Positions 33,970 through 42,763 of a stretch of 64,000 nt of DNA are shown here, piece after piece (positions within the stretch are counted from its first letter, which is position 1; every line of letters begins with the position of its first letter). Under the pieces are notes generated by a model that did no database searches, was not told the DNA's origin, and saw only the letters and a program-made list of their open reading frames with translations. A program made the position numbers and the translations under genes. The stretch is from Kitasatospora sp. MAA19 (GTDB taxonomy: Bacteria > Actinomycetota > Actinomycetes > Streptomycetales > Streptomycetaceae): positions 471,450 to 535,449 of the forward strand of contig NZ_JARXYZ010000003.1 in assembly GCF_029894125.1 (NCBI RefSeq). The letters are read 5' to 3'.

Positions 33970-34129
33970 GCACGCAGGGTAGTGACGGCCGGGCCGGGCC
34001 CGGTCTCAGGACACGCCGCGCGCCCGGTCGGCCTTCCCGGCACCCTCCCCCGGGGCCGGCCGGCTGCCCGGCACGGGCGGCGGGCGGGCTTGTGGACTCC
34101 GGCTCCGCCGCCACGGGAGGCATGGGAGC

Positions 34130-36736
34130 ATGCCACCCGTGGCTATCGTGACGGGGAGAACGAACGGCGACACCGGCGGTAGCGAAGCCACCGGGACGCC
34201 CGTACCGGCGGACACCGGCATACCGGCGCGCACCGGCACCGACCGGCCCTCGCCCCGGGCGGTGCCGGAAACCGGCCGGATCCGGCAGCCCGTCGCCCTC
34301 ATCCGGCTGCTCGCCGGGCTCGTCGCCGTCGCTCTCACCCTGCTGCTCGCCGACTACGCCCAGGCCACCACCGGCGGCATCGCCGCCGACGTCGCCGGAG
34401 CCGCCGAGTTGGTGCCCCGGCCGCTCGCCGGACTCGCCGGCGGCCTCACCACCGCCGCCGTCCTGCTCCTGCCCGTCGTCCTCGCCGCCCGCCGGCTGCT
34501 CGGCCCCGACCGGCGCCGCGCCCTCCAACAGGTCTCCGACGGTCTGCTCGCCGCCGTCCTCGCCTACGGCGCCACCCTCGCCCTCGACCTGTGGGCCGAC
34601 CGCTTCGCCCCGGTCTCCCTGCTCGCCGCACTCACCCAGGGCCGGCCCGACGGCGTCCTCGGCCACACCGAGCCCGTCTACGGCTACCTCGCCCCCGTCC
34701 TGGCCTTCATGACCGCCTCCGGCACCCGCGAACGCCGCGTCCCCTGGGCCGTCCTCACCCTCTCCGGCCTGGCCGGACTCGCCGGCGGCTACGCCACCCC
34801 CACCGCCCTCCTGCTCGGCCTGCTCATCGGCTGGACCGGCGCCCACGGCACCCTCTACGCCGTCGGCACCCCGGACCCCCTGCCCAGGCCCGGCGACATC
34901 CTGCGCGCGCTGCACGAGAGCGGCCTGCGCCCGGTCGAGGCCCACCCGGCCGGGCCCGACCGGTACCTGGTCCACCAGGGCGACGACCGGCCCGGCCTGG
35001 ACGTCCAGCTCCTCGACCGCCAGGCCGTCACCGCCGCCGCCGTCCAGCGCGCCTGGCGCCGGCTCCGGCTGCGCACCGCCCCCCACCCACGTGCCCTGCG
35101 CTCCCCGCGCGCCGGCCTCGAACACGAGGCGCTGGTCACCTACGCGGCCCTCGCCGCCGGCGTCCGCACCCGCCGCATCGCCGCCACCGCCGGCCTCGGC
35201 CAGGACACCGCCCTCATCGCGTACGAACGCCTCCCCGGACGCACCCTCGACCTGCTCGCCGACCAGGAGATCACCGACGAGCTGCTCGCCGACGCCTGGC
35301 GGCAACTCGCCCGGCTCCAACGCCGGGAGGTCGCCCACCGGGCGCTCGTCCCGTCCTCCCTGCTGGTGGACGGGACGGGCGCGGTGCACCTGGTCGACTT
35401 CGCGGACGGCGACATCGCGGCCAGCGAACTCGTCCTGCGCTGTGACCTCGCCCAGCTCCTCACCACCCTCGCCCTGCGCGCCGGTGCGGCCCGCTCGGTC
35501 CGCACCGCCGTCGCCGTCCTCGGTCCCGACACGGTCGGCGCCGCGCTCCCCCTCCTGCAGCCCATCGCCCTCGCCCGCAGCACCCGCCACGCGCTCAAAC
35601 GCGCCGACCGGGCGACCGCGACCGCGGCCCGGACGGGCGGCACCACGGCACGGGCGGGCGGCACCGCCAAAGTCCTGCCCGCCCCCCGGACCGCCCCGGA
35701 CACCGCCGCCGCCGACGGTGCGGCGGGCGGGCTGCTGGAGGAGATCCGGGCCGAGGTGCTGCGAACCCGGCCGCAGGCGGTGGTGCGGCCGGTGCGGTTG
35801 GAGCGGCTGAAGCCGCGGACGCTGCTGGCCGTGGTGGGCGGGGTGGTCGCCGGGTGGCTGCTGATCCCGCAGCTGTTCGCCGCCGAGGACAACCCGATCG
35901 CGGCGGTGGCCGACGCCGACCCGGCGTGGCTGGCGCTGGCGCTGGTGGCGGCGGCGCTGAGCCACGTGACGGCGGCGATGGGGTTCGTCGGGTTCGTGCC
36001 GGAGCGGCTGGACTTCCGCAACGCGGTGCTGGCGCAGCTGGCCGGGGCGTTCGCGAAGCTGGTGTCGCCCGGGGGTGTCGGCGGGGTCGCGTTGAACACC
36101 CGGCTGCTGCAGCAGGCCGGGATCCCGACGGCGCAGGCGCTGTCCAGCGTCGGGGTGGGGCAGTTGATCGGCCTGGTGCTGCACCTGCTCCAGCTGGGCG
36201 CCTTCGTCTACCTGCTGGATCTGCAGCCGGGCGGCTCGGAGCTGGACGCGCTGCCCGCCGTGGTGGGCGGGCTGGCGGGGGCGGCGGCGCTGCTGGCGGT
36301 GGTGTCGGCGGTGCCGCCCGCCCGGCGCTGGCTGGCGGCGCGGCTGCGGCCGCTGACCGCCGAGGTGCTGCCGCGGCTGCTGGACCTGCTGCGCAGCCCG
36401 GCCCGGCTGGCGGTGGGGCTGACCGGTCAGCTGATGGTGTCGATCTGCCTGATCGGCTGCCTGTACTGCTGCACCCGGGCGATCGGCCGGGAGCCGTCCT
36501 TCGCCTCGGTGGCGGTGGTGTTCCTGGTCGGCAACGCGGCGGGCAACGTGGCGCCGACCCCGGGCGGGGCCGGCGCGGTGGACGGGGCGCTGATCACGCT
36601 GCTCCAGCAGACCGCGTCGATGGAGAAGGGCGGCGCGCTGGCGGCGGTGGCGATGTACCGCCTGCTGACGCTGATCCTGCCGGTGCTGCCGGGCTGGGCG
36701 GCGATGACCTGGCTGCAGCGCCGCCGGGCGCTCTAG
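34130..36736 (+). CDS. Flippase/kinase-like fusion (LPG synthase-TM family)
   Basis: An 868-residue membrane protein in three parts. Residues about 50-245 hold six membrane segments (ALIRLLAGLVAVALTLLLADYA and after). Residues 260-500 resemble an aminoglycoside-phosphotransferase-like fold: LEHEALVTYAALAAGVR, IAYERLPGRTLDLLA, and VHLVDFADGDIA in place of the DFG region. The usual HxDxxxxN loop is degraded to HRALVPSSLL, so catalysis is doubtful. Residues 560-868 are the lysylphosphatidylglycerol-synthase transmembrane domain (ending with LTLILPVLPGWAAMTW). Proteins of this arrangement occur in streptomycetes and their cargo is unknown; lipid translocation is inferred. Confidence 0.82.
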   Translation: MPPVAIVTGRTNGDTGGSEATGTPVPADTGIPARTGTDRPSPRAVPETGRIRQPVALIRLLAGLVAVALTLLLADYAQATTGGIAADVAGAAELVPRPLAGLAGGLTTAAVLLLPVVLAARRLLGPDRRRALQQVSDGLLAAVLAYGATLALDLWADRFAPVSLLAALTQGRPDGVLGHTEPVYGYLAPVLAFMTASGTRERRVPWAVLTLSGLAGLAGGYATPTALLLGLLIGWTGAHGTLYAVGTPDPLPRPGDILRALHESGLRPVEAHPAGPDRYLVHQGDDRPGLDVQLLDRQAVTAAAVQRAWRRLRLRTAPHPRALRSPRAGLEHEALVTYAALAAGVRTRRIAATAGLGQDTALIAYERLPGRTLDLLADQEITDELLADAWRQLARLQRREVAHRALVPSSLLVDGTGAVHLVDFADGDIAASELVLRCDLAQLLTTLALRAGAARSVRTAVAVLGPDTVGAALPLLQPIALARSTRHALKRADRATATAARTGGTTARAGGTAKVLPAPRTAPDTAAADGAAGGLLEEIRAEVLRTRPQAVVRPVRLERLKPRTLLAVVGGVVAGWLLIPQLFAAEDNPIAAVADADPAWLALALVAAALSHVTAAMGFVGFVPERLDFRNAVLAQLAGAFAKLVSPGGVGGVALNTRLLQQAGIPTAQALSSVGVGQLIGLVLHLLQLGAFVYLLDLQPGGSELDALPAVVGGLAGAAALLAVVSAVPPARRWLAARLRPLTAEVLPRLLDLLRSPARLAVGLTGQLMVSICLIGCLYCCTRAIGREPSFASVAVVFLVGNAAGNVAPTPGGAGAVDGALITLLQQTASMEKGGALAAVAMYRLLTLILPVLPGWAAMTWLQRRRAL

Positions 36737-36750
36737 GGCCTGTCCGGCGG

Positions 36751-36948
36751 CTACTCGCGATACTCGTCCTCGTCGAGTTCGACGACGCGGCTCTGCTCGG
36801 CCGCGTCGGCGACGTCGGTGGCCGGGTCGGCGCCGAGGGCCCGGCGTTCGGCCACCTCGTCGTACTCGTCGCCGTCGGGCGCCGCGTCGTCGGGTTCGAC
36901 GGTCTCGACGGCCTCGTCGATCAGGTAGTCCTCGTGATTCTGCGGCAT
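36751..36948 (-). CDS. Small acidic hypothetical protein
   Basis: A 65-residue, strongly acidic protein (MPQNHEDYLIDEAVE, then Asp/Glu-rich to a final DEDEYRE) with no hydrophobic segment. It is convergent with the flippase-like gene and ends 14 bases after it. The composition is like the small acidic proteins widespread in Streptomyces. I do not recognise the family. Confidence 0.6.
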   Translation of the reverse strand: MPQNHEDYLIDEAVETVEPDDAAPDGDEYDEVAERRALGADPATDVADAAEQSRVVELDEDEYRE

Positions 36949-37148
36949 GGCGTCCGTCCTCGCTGTTCGGAGGCTCCCACGGGCCCGGGTGGCGGTACTG
37001 GCAGTATCCGCCGCCGGACGGCCGGGCGCGATGTGCCGCAGCCGCCCGGGTGGGTGGCCGGACCCGTCGCGACGAGGACGATTGACCCGTGAAACCGGTG
37101 CTCGAATGACCCATGGCACGGGTGCATTCCGTGCCTAGGCTCGTCGTC

Positions 37149-37634
37149 ATGACGACGAACGAGACGAACGAGACGAACGAGACCACCGCCTCCCCGGCCC
37201 GCATCGACTTCGCCCGGACCGCCCCCAAGGTCTTCCGCGCGATGATCGCCCTGGACGCCGCCGCCCGCGACGGCCTGGACCCGGCGCTGGTGGAGCTGGT
37301 GCAGATGCGCACCTCGCAGCTGAACGGCTGTGCGTACTGCCTGGACATGCACGTCAAGGACGCCCGCAAGGCCGGCGAGAACGACGAGCGGATCTACCTG
37401 CTGCCGGTGTGGCCGGAGGCCCCGGCCGGGGTGTACTCGGAGCGCGAGCGGGCGGCCCTGGCGCTGGCCGAGGAGGTCGCCCGGATCGGCGGCGGGGTCT
37501 CGGACGCGGTGTACGCGCGGGCCGCCGCGCACTTCGGGGAGGCGGAGCTGGCCCAGCTGATCTCGGTGTGCTTCACCATCAACGCCTGGAACCGGATCAA
37601 CGTGGCCACCCGCAAGACCCCGGGCACCCGGTAG
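37149..37634 (+). CDS. AhpD/carboxymuconolactone decarboxylase-family protein
   Basis: A 161-residue helical protein of the CMD/AhpD fold. The redox motif CxxC appears as NGCAYCLDMHVKDARK near residues 58-72, with the proton-relay His three residues on. This indicates alkylhydroperoxidase-type peroxide reduction or a related thiol chemistry. The N-terminus has three in-frame copies of a nine-base unit coding TNE. The ATG at 37149 is the only sensible start. It is divergent from the small acidic protein gene. Confidence 0.9.
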   Translation: MTTNETNETNETTASPARIDFARTAPKVFRAMIALDAAARDGLDPALVELVQMRTSQLNGCAYCLDMHVKDARKAGENDERIYLLPVWPEAPAGVYSERERAALALAEEVARIGGGVSDAVYARAAAHFGEAELAQLISVCFTINAWNRINVATRKTPGTR

Positions 37635-37805
37635 CGCCCGGCGCCGCGGCGGCACCGGGCGGCGCCCGGCGACCCCCCGCGGCACCGGGGCCGGCGGCCC
37701 GCACGGAACGCGCCGCAGGCCACCGGGGGTACGATCGGTGCCGTACCAAGGGCTTACCCACACCCACCCGGTGGCCCCGAGGCCCTTACGAACGACGGGG
37801 AAATC

Positions 37806-38450
37806 ATGTCCGGCTCGCACTACTTCACCGGTGCACCCGAGGTCGCCAGCGAGCGCCGGCCGATCACGGTCTCCCTGCCGGACCTCACCCTCGAACTGAC
37901 CACCGACGCCGGGGTGTTCTCCCGCAGCCGGCTCGACCCGGGCACCCGGATCCTGCTGGAGCACGCGCCGCCCCCACGGGTGCGCGGCCCGATCCTGGAC
38001 GTCGGCTGCGGATACGGTCCGATCGCGCTGACCTGGGCGAGTCGGCGCAAGCGCCTCCCGGTCTGGGCGGTGGACGTGAACGAGCGCGCGCTGGAGCTGG
38101 TACGGCTGAACGCCGAGGCACTGCGGCTGGGCAACGTCCAGGCCGCGCTGCCCGAGGACGTCCCGCAGGACGTGCGGTTCGCCACGATCTACTCCAACCC
38201 GCCGATCCGGATCGGCAAGGCCGCGCTGCGCCGGCTGCTCGTGCACTGGCTCGGCCGGCTCACCCCGGACGGCTCGGCGTTCCTGGTGGTGCAGAAGCAC
38301 CTGGGCTCGGACTCGCTGCAGAAGTGGCTGACCGACCAGGGCTACCCGACCAGCCGGGTCGCGTCGGTCAACGGGTTCCGGATTCTGGAAGCACGGCCCC
38401 GCCCTGATTCGGGCGAGGGCACGGAGAGTGGACGGGGTACGTCGACGTGA
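37806..38450 (+). CDS. RsmC-like class I methyltransferase
   Basis: A 214-residue SAM-dependent RNA methyltransferase. Motif I is LDVGCGYGPIALTWA (about residues 63-77) and the substrate-binding motif IV is SNPPIRIG, which marks N2-guanine methyltransferases of the RsmC group. It is half the length of E. coli RsmC because it lacks the N-terminal pseudo-domain, normal for actinomycetes. It begins after GACGGGGAAATC and overlaps the next gene by four bases (GTGA), so the two RNA methyltransferases are coupled. Confidence 0.9.
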   Translation: MSGSHYFTGAPEVASERRPITVSLPDLTLELTTDAGVFSRSRLDPGTRILLEHAPPPRVRGPILDVGCGYGPIALTWASRRKRLPVWAVDVNERALELVRLNAEALRLGNVQAALPEDVPQDVRFATIYSNPPIRIGKAALRRLLVHWLGRLTPDGSAFLVVQKHLGSDSLQKWLTDQGYPTSRVASVNGFRILEARPRPDSGEGTESGRGTST

Positions 38451-39031
38451 AGCAGCTGCGCGGGACCGAACTCAAGCGACTGCACCGCTCCTGGCGGCGC
38501 AGCAACGAGTTCCGGCTCGCGATGATCCTGGAGAACCTGCAGTCGCCGTTCAACGTCGGCTCGGTGGTGCGGACCGGAGCGGCGATGGGCGCCGAGAAGC
38601 TGTACCTGACCGGGGACACCCCGTCGGTGCGCTCCTCGGGCGCGCAGAAGGCCGCGATGGGCACCGACAAGTACCTGAAGGTGGAGCACTTCCCGACGGT
38701 GGCCGAGGCGGTCGCGGCGGCGAAGGCGGACGGCTTCAAGGTGGTCGGCCTGGAGCTGGCGGACGAGGCGGTGCCGATGTTCGCCGCCGAGCTGACCCCG
38801 GCGGTGGCCTTCGTGCTGGGCCACGAGGACCGCGGGATCACGCCCGAGGCGCTGGCGCTCTGCGACCAGGTGGTGTTCGTGCCGCAGCTGGGCCGGGTCG
38901 GCTCGCTGAACGTGTCGGCGGCCGCGACGGTGGCCTGCTACGAGGCGCGCCGCCAGGGCTACGCGATCAGCGGCGCCCCGGACGGCTTCGACCTCGGTGA
39001 GGCCGACCTCGGCGGGGCCGACGACGAGTAG
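38447..39031 (+). CDS. TrmH/SpoU-family RNA 2'-O-methyltransferase
   Basis: A 194-residue SPOUT-fold methyltransferase. The three SpoU motifs are visible: ENLQSPFNVGSVVRTGAAMG near residue 29, FVLGHEDRGITPE near residue 124, and LGRVGSLNVSAAATVACYEARR near residue 150. It is expected to methylate a ribose in tRNA or rRNA and to work as a dimer with a trefoil knot. The GTG start overlaps the RsmC-like stop. Its own stop codon lies within a 20-bp tandem repeat. Confidence 0.92.
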   Translation: MKQLRGTELKRLHRSWRRSNEFRLAMILENLQSPFNVGSVVRTGAAMGAEKLYLTGDTPSVRSSGAQKAAMGTDKYLKVEHFPTVAEAVAAAKADGFKVVGLELADEAVPMFAAELTPAVAFVLGHEDRGITPEALALCDQVVFVPQLGRVGSLNVSAAATVACYEARRQGYAISGAPDGFDLGEADLGGADDE

Positions 39032-39085
39032 GACCTGACCGAGGCGAGCAGGACCTGACCGGGACGAGCAGGACCTGACCGGACC
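39026..39085. repeat. Three-copy 20-bp tandem repeat spanning a stop codon
   Basis: Three consecutive units start at 39026, 39046 and 39066, close to GAGCAGGACCTGACCGGGAC. The first unit differs at one base, making GAGTAG, and that TAG is the stop of the methyltransferase gene. Units two and three have GAGCAG. Confidence 0.9.
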
Positions 39086-39087
39086 GA

Positions 39088-39119
39088 CGGAGGGGTGTGC
39101 CGAAAGGCCCACCCCTCCG
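39088..39119 (+). terminator. Hairpin terminator after methyltransferase pair
   Basis: A 10-bp perfect stem CGGAGGGGTG with its complement and a 12-base loop directly follows the tandem repeat. Confidence 0.82.
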
Positions 39120-39180
39120 GTCGTTTCCGCCCGGCGTCTCTGCCGAACGGCAGATGTGCGTGGCCGCCCGCGCCGGAAGC

Positions 39181-40083
39181 ATGGCGGGCGTGACGGAACT
39201 CCAGATCCTCGACCTGACCAAGGAGTACCGCCGCGGCAAGCGCGCGGTGGACTCGTTCTCGCTGACGCTGCGGCCCGGCGTGCTCGGCCTGCTCGGCGCC
39301 AACGGCGCCGGGAAGTCCAGCCTGATGCGCATCCTGGCCACGGTCACCCGGCCCACCTCGGGGCGGGTGCTCTGGGAGGGGGCGGACATCGCCCGGCGGC
39401 CCGGCCCGCTGCGCCGTACGGTCGGCTACCTGCCGCAGGACTTCGGCGTCTACCCGCAGCTCACCGCCCGCGAGTTCCTCGCCTACCTGGCCGCCGCCAA
39501 GGGCCTGCGGCACCGCGTCGCGAAGGCCCGGATCGACGAACTGCTCGACCTGGTCAACCTGTCGGGCGCGGCCGGGCAGCGGCTGGGGACGATGTCCGGC
39601 GGGATGCGCCAGCGGGTCGGCATCGCGCAGGCGCTGCTGAACGACCCGGCGCTGCTGATCGTCGACGAGCCGACGGTCGGGCTGGACCCGGAGGAGCGGC
39701 TGCGCTTCGGCGGCCTGCTGACCGGGCTCGGCGCCGACCGGATCGTCGTGCTGTCCACGCACATCGTCTCCGACGTGGCCGCCACCGCCGACCGGATCGC
39801 CGTGATGGGGCACGGCCGGCTGCTGCACCACGGCACCCCGGAGGAGCTGCTGCTGGGCGCCCGGGGATCGGTCTGGGAGCTGACCGTGGCCGCCGACGAA
39901 CTCCCGTCGCTGCGCTCGCGGTTCCTGCTCGGTGGCACCACCCGCACCCCGCAGGGCGTCCGGGTGCGGGTGCTGTCCGGGCACCCGCCGGCGCCGGGGG
40001 CCGAGCCCGTCCCGCCCCGGCTGGACGACGCGTACCTGCTGCTCGCCGCCGCCCCGGCCGGGTCCGAGCGGGTGGCGGCATGA
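39181..40083 (+). CDS. ABC transporter ATP-binding protein
   Basis: A 300-residue ATPase of the multidrug/antibiotic ABC-2 type. The Walker A is GANGAGKSS (about residue 40), the signature MSGGMRQRVGIAQ, Walker B LLIVDEPTVGLD, and the switch His is in LSTH. The C-terminal 80 residues are a typical DUF4162-like tail. The ATG at 39181 has GGAAG close upstream; a GTG at 39190 is possible. Its stop overlaps the permease start. It sits just left of the biosynthetic operon and could export a product, but it lacks the cluster's operator and may be unrelated. Confidence 0.9.
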   Translation: MAGVTELQILDLTKEYRRGKRAVDSFSLTLRPGVLGLLGANGAGKSSLMRILATVTRPTSGRVLWEGADIARRPGPLRRTVGYLPQDFGVYPQLTAREFLAYLAAAKGLRHRVAKARIDELLDLVNLSGAAGQRLGTMSGGMRQRVGIAQALLNDPALLIVDEPTVGLDPEERLRFGGLLTGLGADRIVVLSTHIVSDVAATADRIAVMGHGRLLHHGTPEELLLGARGSVWELTVAADELPSLRSRFLLGGTTRTPQGVRVRVLSGHPPAPGAEPVPPRLDDAYLLLAAAPAGSERVAA

Positions 40084-41657
40084 CGACCGGCCTCTGGGCG
40101 CTCGCGCTCGCCGACTTCCGGGAGCGCCGCCGTCGGCCCGGGTACCTGGTCGTGCTGCTCGGCACGCTCGCGCTCGGACTGCTGGCCGCGCCGGTCGGCG
40201 ACTCCCGCTGGGAGGTGTTCCAGGTCACCGACCTGCACGGCCGCTACACCAGCGGCTACGTGGGGACGGTGACGGCGCTCGGCGGCGCGGTCTGGCTCTC
40301 ACTGGCGGGCTTCGGCATCGCCCGGGGGGCGATCGGGCGGGACGAGCAGAGCGGTGTCGGCCGGCTGCTCGCCGCCACCCCGCTGACCCGGGTCGCCTAC
40401 CTGGCGGGCAAGTTCGGCAGCAACCTGCTGCTGTTCGGCTCGATGCTGCTGGCCCTGGCCGGGACGGCGCTCGCCGTGCAGCTGGTCAAGGGCGACTCGG
40501 GGCACGTGGACGTGCTGCGGCTGCTGCTGCCGTACGTGCTGATCACGCTGCCGCTGCTGGCCGCGGTGGCCGGGTGCGCGGTGCTCTTCGACACCCTGCC
40601 CGGGCTGCGCGGCGGGCTCGGGGCGGCGGTGTGGTTCGCGGTCTGGCTGGTCGCCGTGCTCGGCGCGCAGGCGGGCGGCGGGCCGGACCTGCTGGGCATG
40701 CGCCGGATCACCGCGTCGATCCGGGAGTCGATCGCGGCCGGCGGGCGGCCGGCCGACGGCGTGGAGTTCGGGGTCGGGCTCACCGCGGACAACCGGGTGC
40801 TGGGCACCTTCGACTGGCCCGGCCTCGGGCCCGGCGAGGCCGGCGCACAGGTCCTCGGGGCGGTGCTGCTGACCGCCGTCGCGGTCGGGCTGGCGCTGCT
40901 CGGGGCGCTCTGGTTCCGGCGCTTCGACGGGGCCGGGCCGCGCCCGGCCGCAGGGGCGTCCGAAGCCGTCCGGTCCGGGGGCCCGGCACCCGAGGCCGGG
41001 CCGGCCGCCTTCGCGCTCGCCCCCGGACGGCTGGCCCCGGGCCGACCGGCCCCGGCCCGCCACGGCGGCACGGTGGCGGCCGCCCTGCTGGGCGAGCTGC
41101 GGATCCTGGTGCCGGGCCGGCGGCTGTGGTGGGCCGGGGCGGCCGCCCTCGCCGTACTGGCGGCGGGGGTCGCGCCGGACGGCCCGAGCCACCCGGTGCT
41201 GCCGTTCGCGATGCTCTGGCCGGTGCTGGTGTGGTCCCGGCTGGGCCACCGGGCCGGCGGCGGCAGCACCGCCGAGCTGCTCGGGGCCTGTCCCGCGCCG
41301 GTGCGCCGGGGGCTGGCCGTGCTGCTCGCCGGGGTCGTCCCGGCCCTGGCCGTGGTGGCGGTGCCCGCCGTCCTGCTGCTCACCGCCGGGCAGGCCCGGG
41401 CCGCCGCGGGCGCGCTGGCGGGCGCGCTGCTGGTGCCCGCCCTGGCGCTGCTCTGCGGGGCCGTCACCCGGGGCCCGCGGCTGTTCCAGTCGCTCTACCC
41501 GATGCTCTGGTACGGGATGATCAACCACGTCGGCGGGCTGGACTTCCTCGGCGTCTCCGGGGAGCGCGCCCCGGCCCCGGCGGCGGTCGCCGCCGTCGCC
41601 GCCGCCCTGGCGCTCGGCGCGCTCGCCCTGGACGCGGCCCGGCACGCCGCGCGATGA
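40080..41657 (+). CDS. ABC-2 type permease
   Basis: A 525-residue membrane protein with about twelve hydrophobic segments in two groups (residues 20-290 and 360-520) separated by a Pro/Ala/Gly-rich linker. The first group carries the typical ABC-2 layout (VAYLAGKFGSNLLLFGSMLLALAG). Its ATG overlaps the ATPase stop (ATGA), so the two are coupled. The linker composition suggests two fused permease halves. No substrate is indicated. It ends 98 bases before the biosynthetic operon start. Confidence 0.86.
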   Translation: MTTGLWALALADFRERRRRPGYLVVLLGTLALGLLAAPVGDSRWEVFQVTDLHGRYTSGYVGTVTALGGAVWLSLAGFGIARGAIGRDEQSGVGRLLAATPLTRVAYLAGKFGSNLLLFGSMLLALAGTALAVQLVKGDSGHVDVLRLLLPYVLITLPLLAAVAGCAVLFDTLPGLRGGLGAAVWFAVWLVAVLGAQAGGGPDLLGMRRITASIRESIAAGGRPADGVEFGVGLTADNRVLGTFDWPGLGPGEAGAQVLGAVLLTAVAVGLALLGALWFRRFDGAGPRPAAGASEAVRSGGPAPEAGPAAFALAPGRLAPGRPAPARHGGTVAAALLGELRILVPGRRLWWAGAAALAVLAAGVAPDGPSHPVLPFAMLWPVLVWSRLGHRAGGGSTAELLGACPAPVRRGLAVLLAGVVPALAVVAVPAVLLLTAGQARAAAGALAGALLVPALALLCGAVTRGPRLFQSLYPMLWYGMINHVGGLDFLGVSGERAPAPAAVAAVAAALALGALALDAARHAAR

Positions 41658-41705
41658 GCGCCACACCGTCCCGGGGATCCGGGCCGACCTGCCGGGAGAG
41701 GGGTG

Positions 41706-41751
41706 GTCAGCGCAGCGTCAGCTAAGCGTCAGCGCTCCAGGCGACTGTAGT
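41706..41751 (+). promoter_or_regulatory. SARP-type operator and leaderless promoter of KAS III operon
   Basis: Three GTCAGC hexamers start at 41706, 41717 and 41728, exactly 11 bp apart. Eight nucleotides after the third heptamer comes GACTGT (41743-41748) as a -10 element. The transcript would begin at about the A of the ATG at 41756, so the message would be leaderless, and there is no ribosome site. Direct heptamers with 11-bp phasing placed 8 bp from the -10 are the known arrangement of SARP-activated promoters. Confidence 0.88.
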
Positions 41752-41755
41752 TGGC

Positions 41756-42688
41756 ATGACGTCGATCACGGCAGTCTCCAGCTGTCTTCCCGACACCATC
41801 CCGATTGCGCGCTTCCAAAAGGAACTCCAGCTGACGGATGTGCAGCTCCGGCGCTACCAGCGCTTCTACGGGCTCGCCGAGGTGTGCCGCGACCCCGCGG
41901 CCACCGAGACGGAGCTGCTGCTGCGCGCCGCCACCAAGCTGGTGGAGCTGCGCGGACAGGAACAGCGCGTCAAGTACGTCCTGCAGGCCCGCACCATGCC
42001 GGCGCCGCTGCCGTACCCGATGACCTCACTGCGGCCGCTCCAGGTCGAGCTCGGCCTGGAGCACGCCGCCGGGTTCGTCGTCTCGCACCACGCCTGCGCC
42101 TCCGGGCTGCTCGCGCTGGACCTGGCGGGCACCCTGCTGGCCGCCGACCCGGACCCGGACGCGCTCGCCCTGGTCCTGGCCGGGGAGAAGGCGGCCACCG
42201 CCCAGACGCAGTCCATCCCGGACGTCACCGTCATGGGCGAGGGCACGGTGGCCTTCCTGGTGAGCGCGGACCGCACCGGCTCCGACCGGATGCTCGGCTA
42301 CGCGACGCGCACCCACACCCAGTTCGGCGACGAGTTCATCATGGGCGACGCCGCCGCCAAGGAGTTCCAGGACCTGTACGGCCCCGGCCTCTGCGAAGTG
42401 ATCGGCGCCGCCCTGGAAGAGGCCCGCTGCGGCCTCGACGAGCTGGCGCTGGTGCTGCCGCACAACGTCAACCGGCTGTCGTGGATCGGCGTGTGCAAGA
42501 CGCTCGGACTGCCGCTCGACAAGGTCTTCCTGGACCTGATCGGCGAGACCGGGCACTGCTTCTGCGCCGACCCCTTCATCAACCTGCAGAAGGCCACCGA
42601 GCTGGGGCGGCTGCGCCCCGGCGACCGCTACCTGATGACCAGCGTGGGGCTCGGGGCGACCTTCGCCGCCATGGTCTTCGAGCACTGA
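41756..42688 (+). CDS. KAS III-like enzyme with Cys-His-His triad
   Basis: A 310-residue thiolase-fold protein related to 3-oxoacyl-ACP synthase III. The nucleophile is Cys114 in SHHACASG, followed by His236 in LPHNVN. The third FabH residue, Asn of GNTSAAS, is replaced by His267 in GHCFCAD. Such a change is expected to alter decarboxylative chemistry, so the protein may be an acyltransferase or a specialised condensing enzyme rather than an ordinary FabH. It opens the biosynthetic operon, has a SARP-type operator, and no ribosome site. A likely substrate is the acyl group on the ACP encoded three genes on; that is inference. Confidence 0.88.
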   Translation: MTSITAVSSCLPDTIPIARFQKELQLTDVQLRRYQRFYGLAEVCRDPAATETELLLRAATKLVELRGQEQRVKYVLQARTMPAPLPYPMTSLRPLQVELGLEHAAGFVVSHHACASGLLALDLAGTLLAADPDPDALALVLAGEKAATAQTQSIPDVTVMGEGTVAFLVSADRTGSDRMLGYATRTHTQFGDEFIMGDAAAKEFQDLYGPGLCEVIGAALEEARCGLDELALVLPHNVNRLSWIGVCKTLGLPLDKVFLDLIGETGHCFCADPFINLQKATELGRLRPGDRYLMTSVGLGATFAAMVFEH

Positions 42689-42763
42689 GGGCCGCCAGGC
42701 CCTGAGCCCGCCGCGCACCCCGCGCACCGCGCCCGAGCGCACACGAGAAATGACGAGGTCGAC

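Noticed and set aside
33617..37369. Minus-strand ORF of 1250 codons
   Set aside because: Shadow of the flippase gene and its neighbours; contains no domain apart from the overlap with small genes called separately.
39181..41657. ABC transporter as certain cluster exporter
   Set aside because: It is adjacent but upstream of the SARP-type promoter and ends before it; the MMPL protein is a better candidate, so I left the ABC pair as undecided.
41756..42688. Housekeeping FabH of fatty acid synthesis
   Set aside because: The triad differs, the gene stands in an operon with a ligase, decarboxylase and ACAD genes, and no fabD/fabF/acpP set is adjacent.
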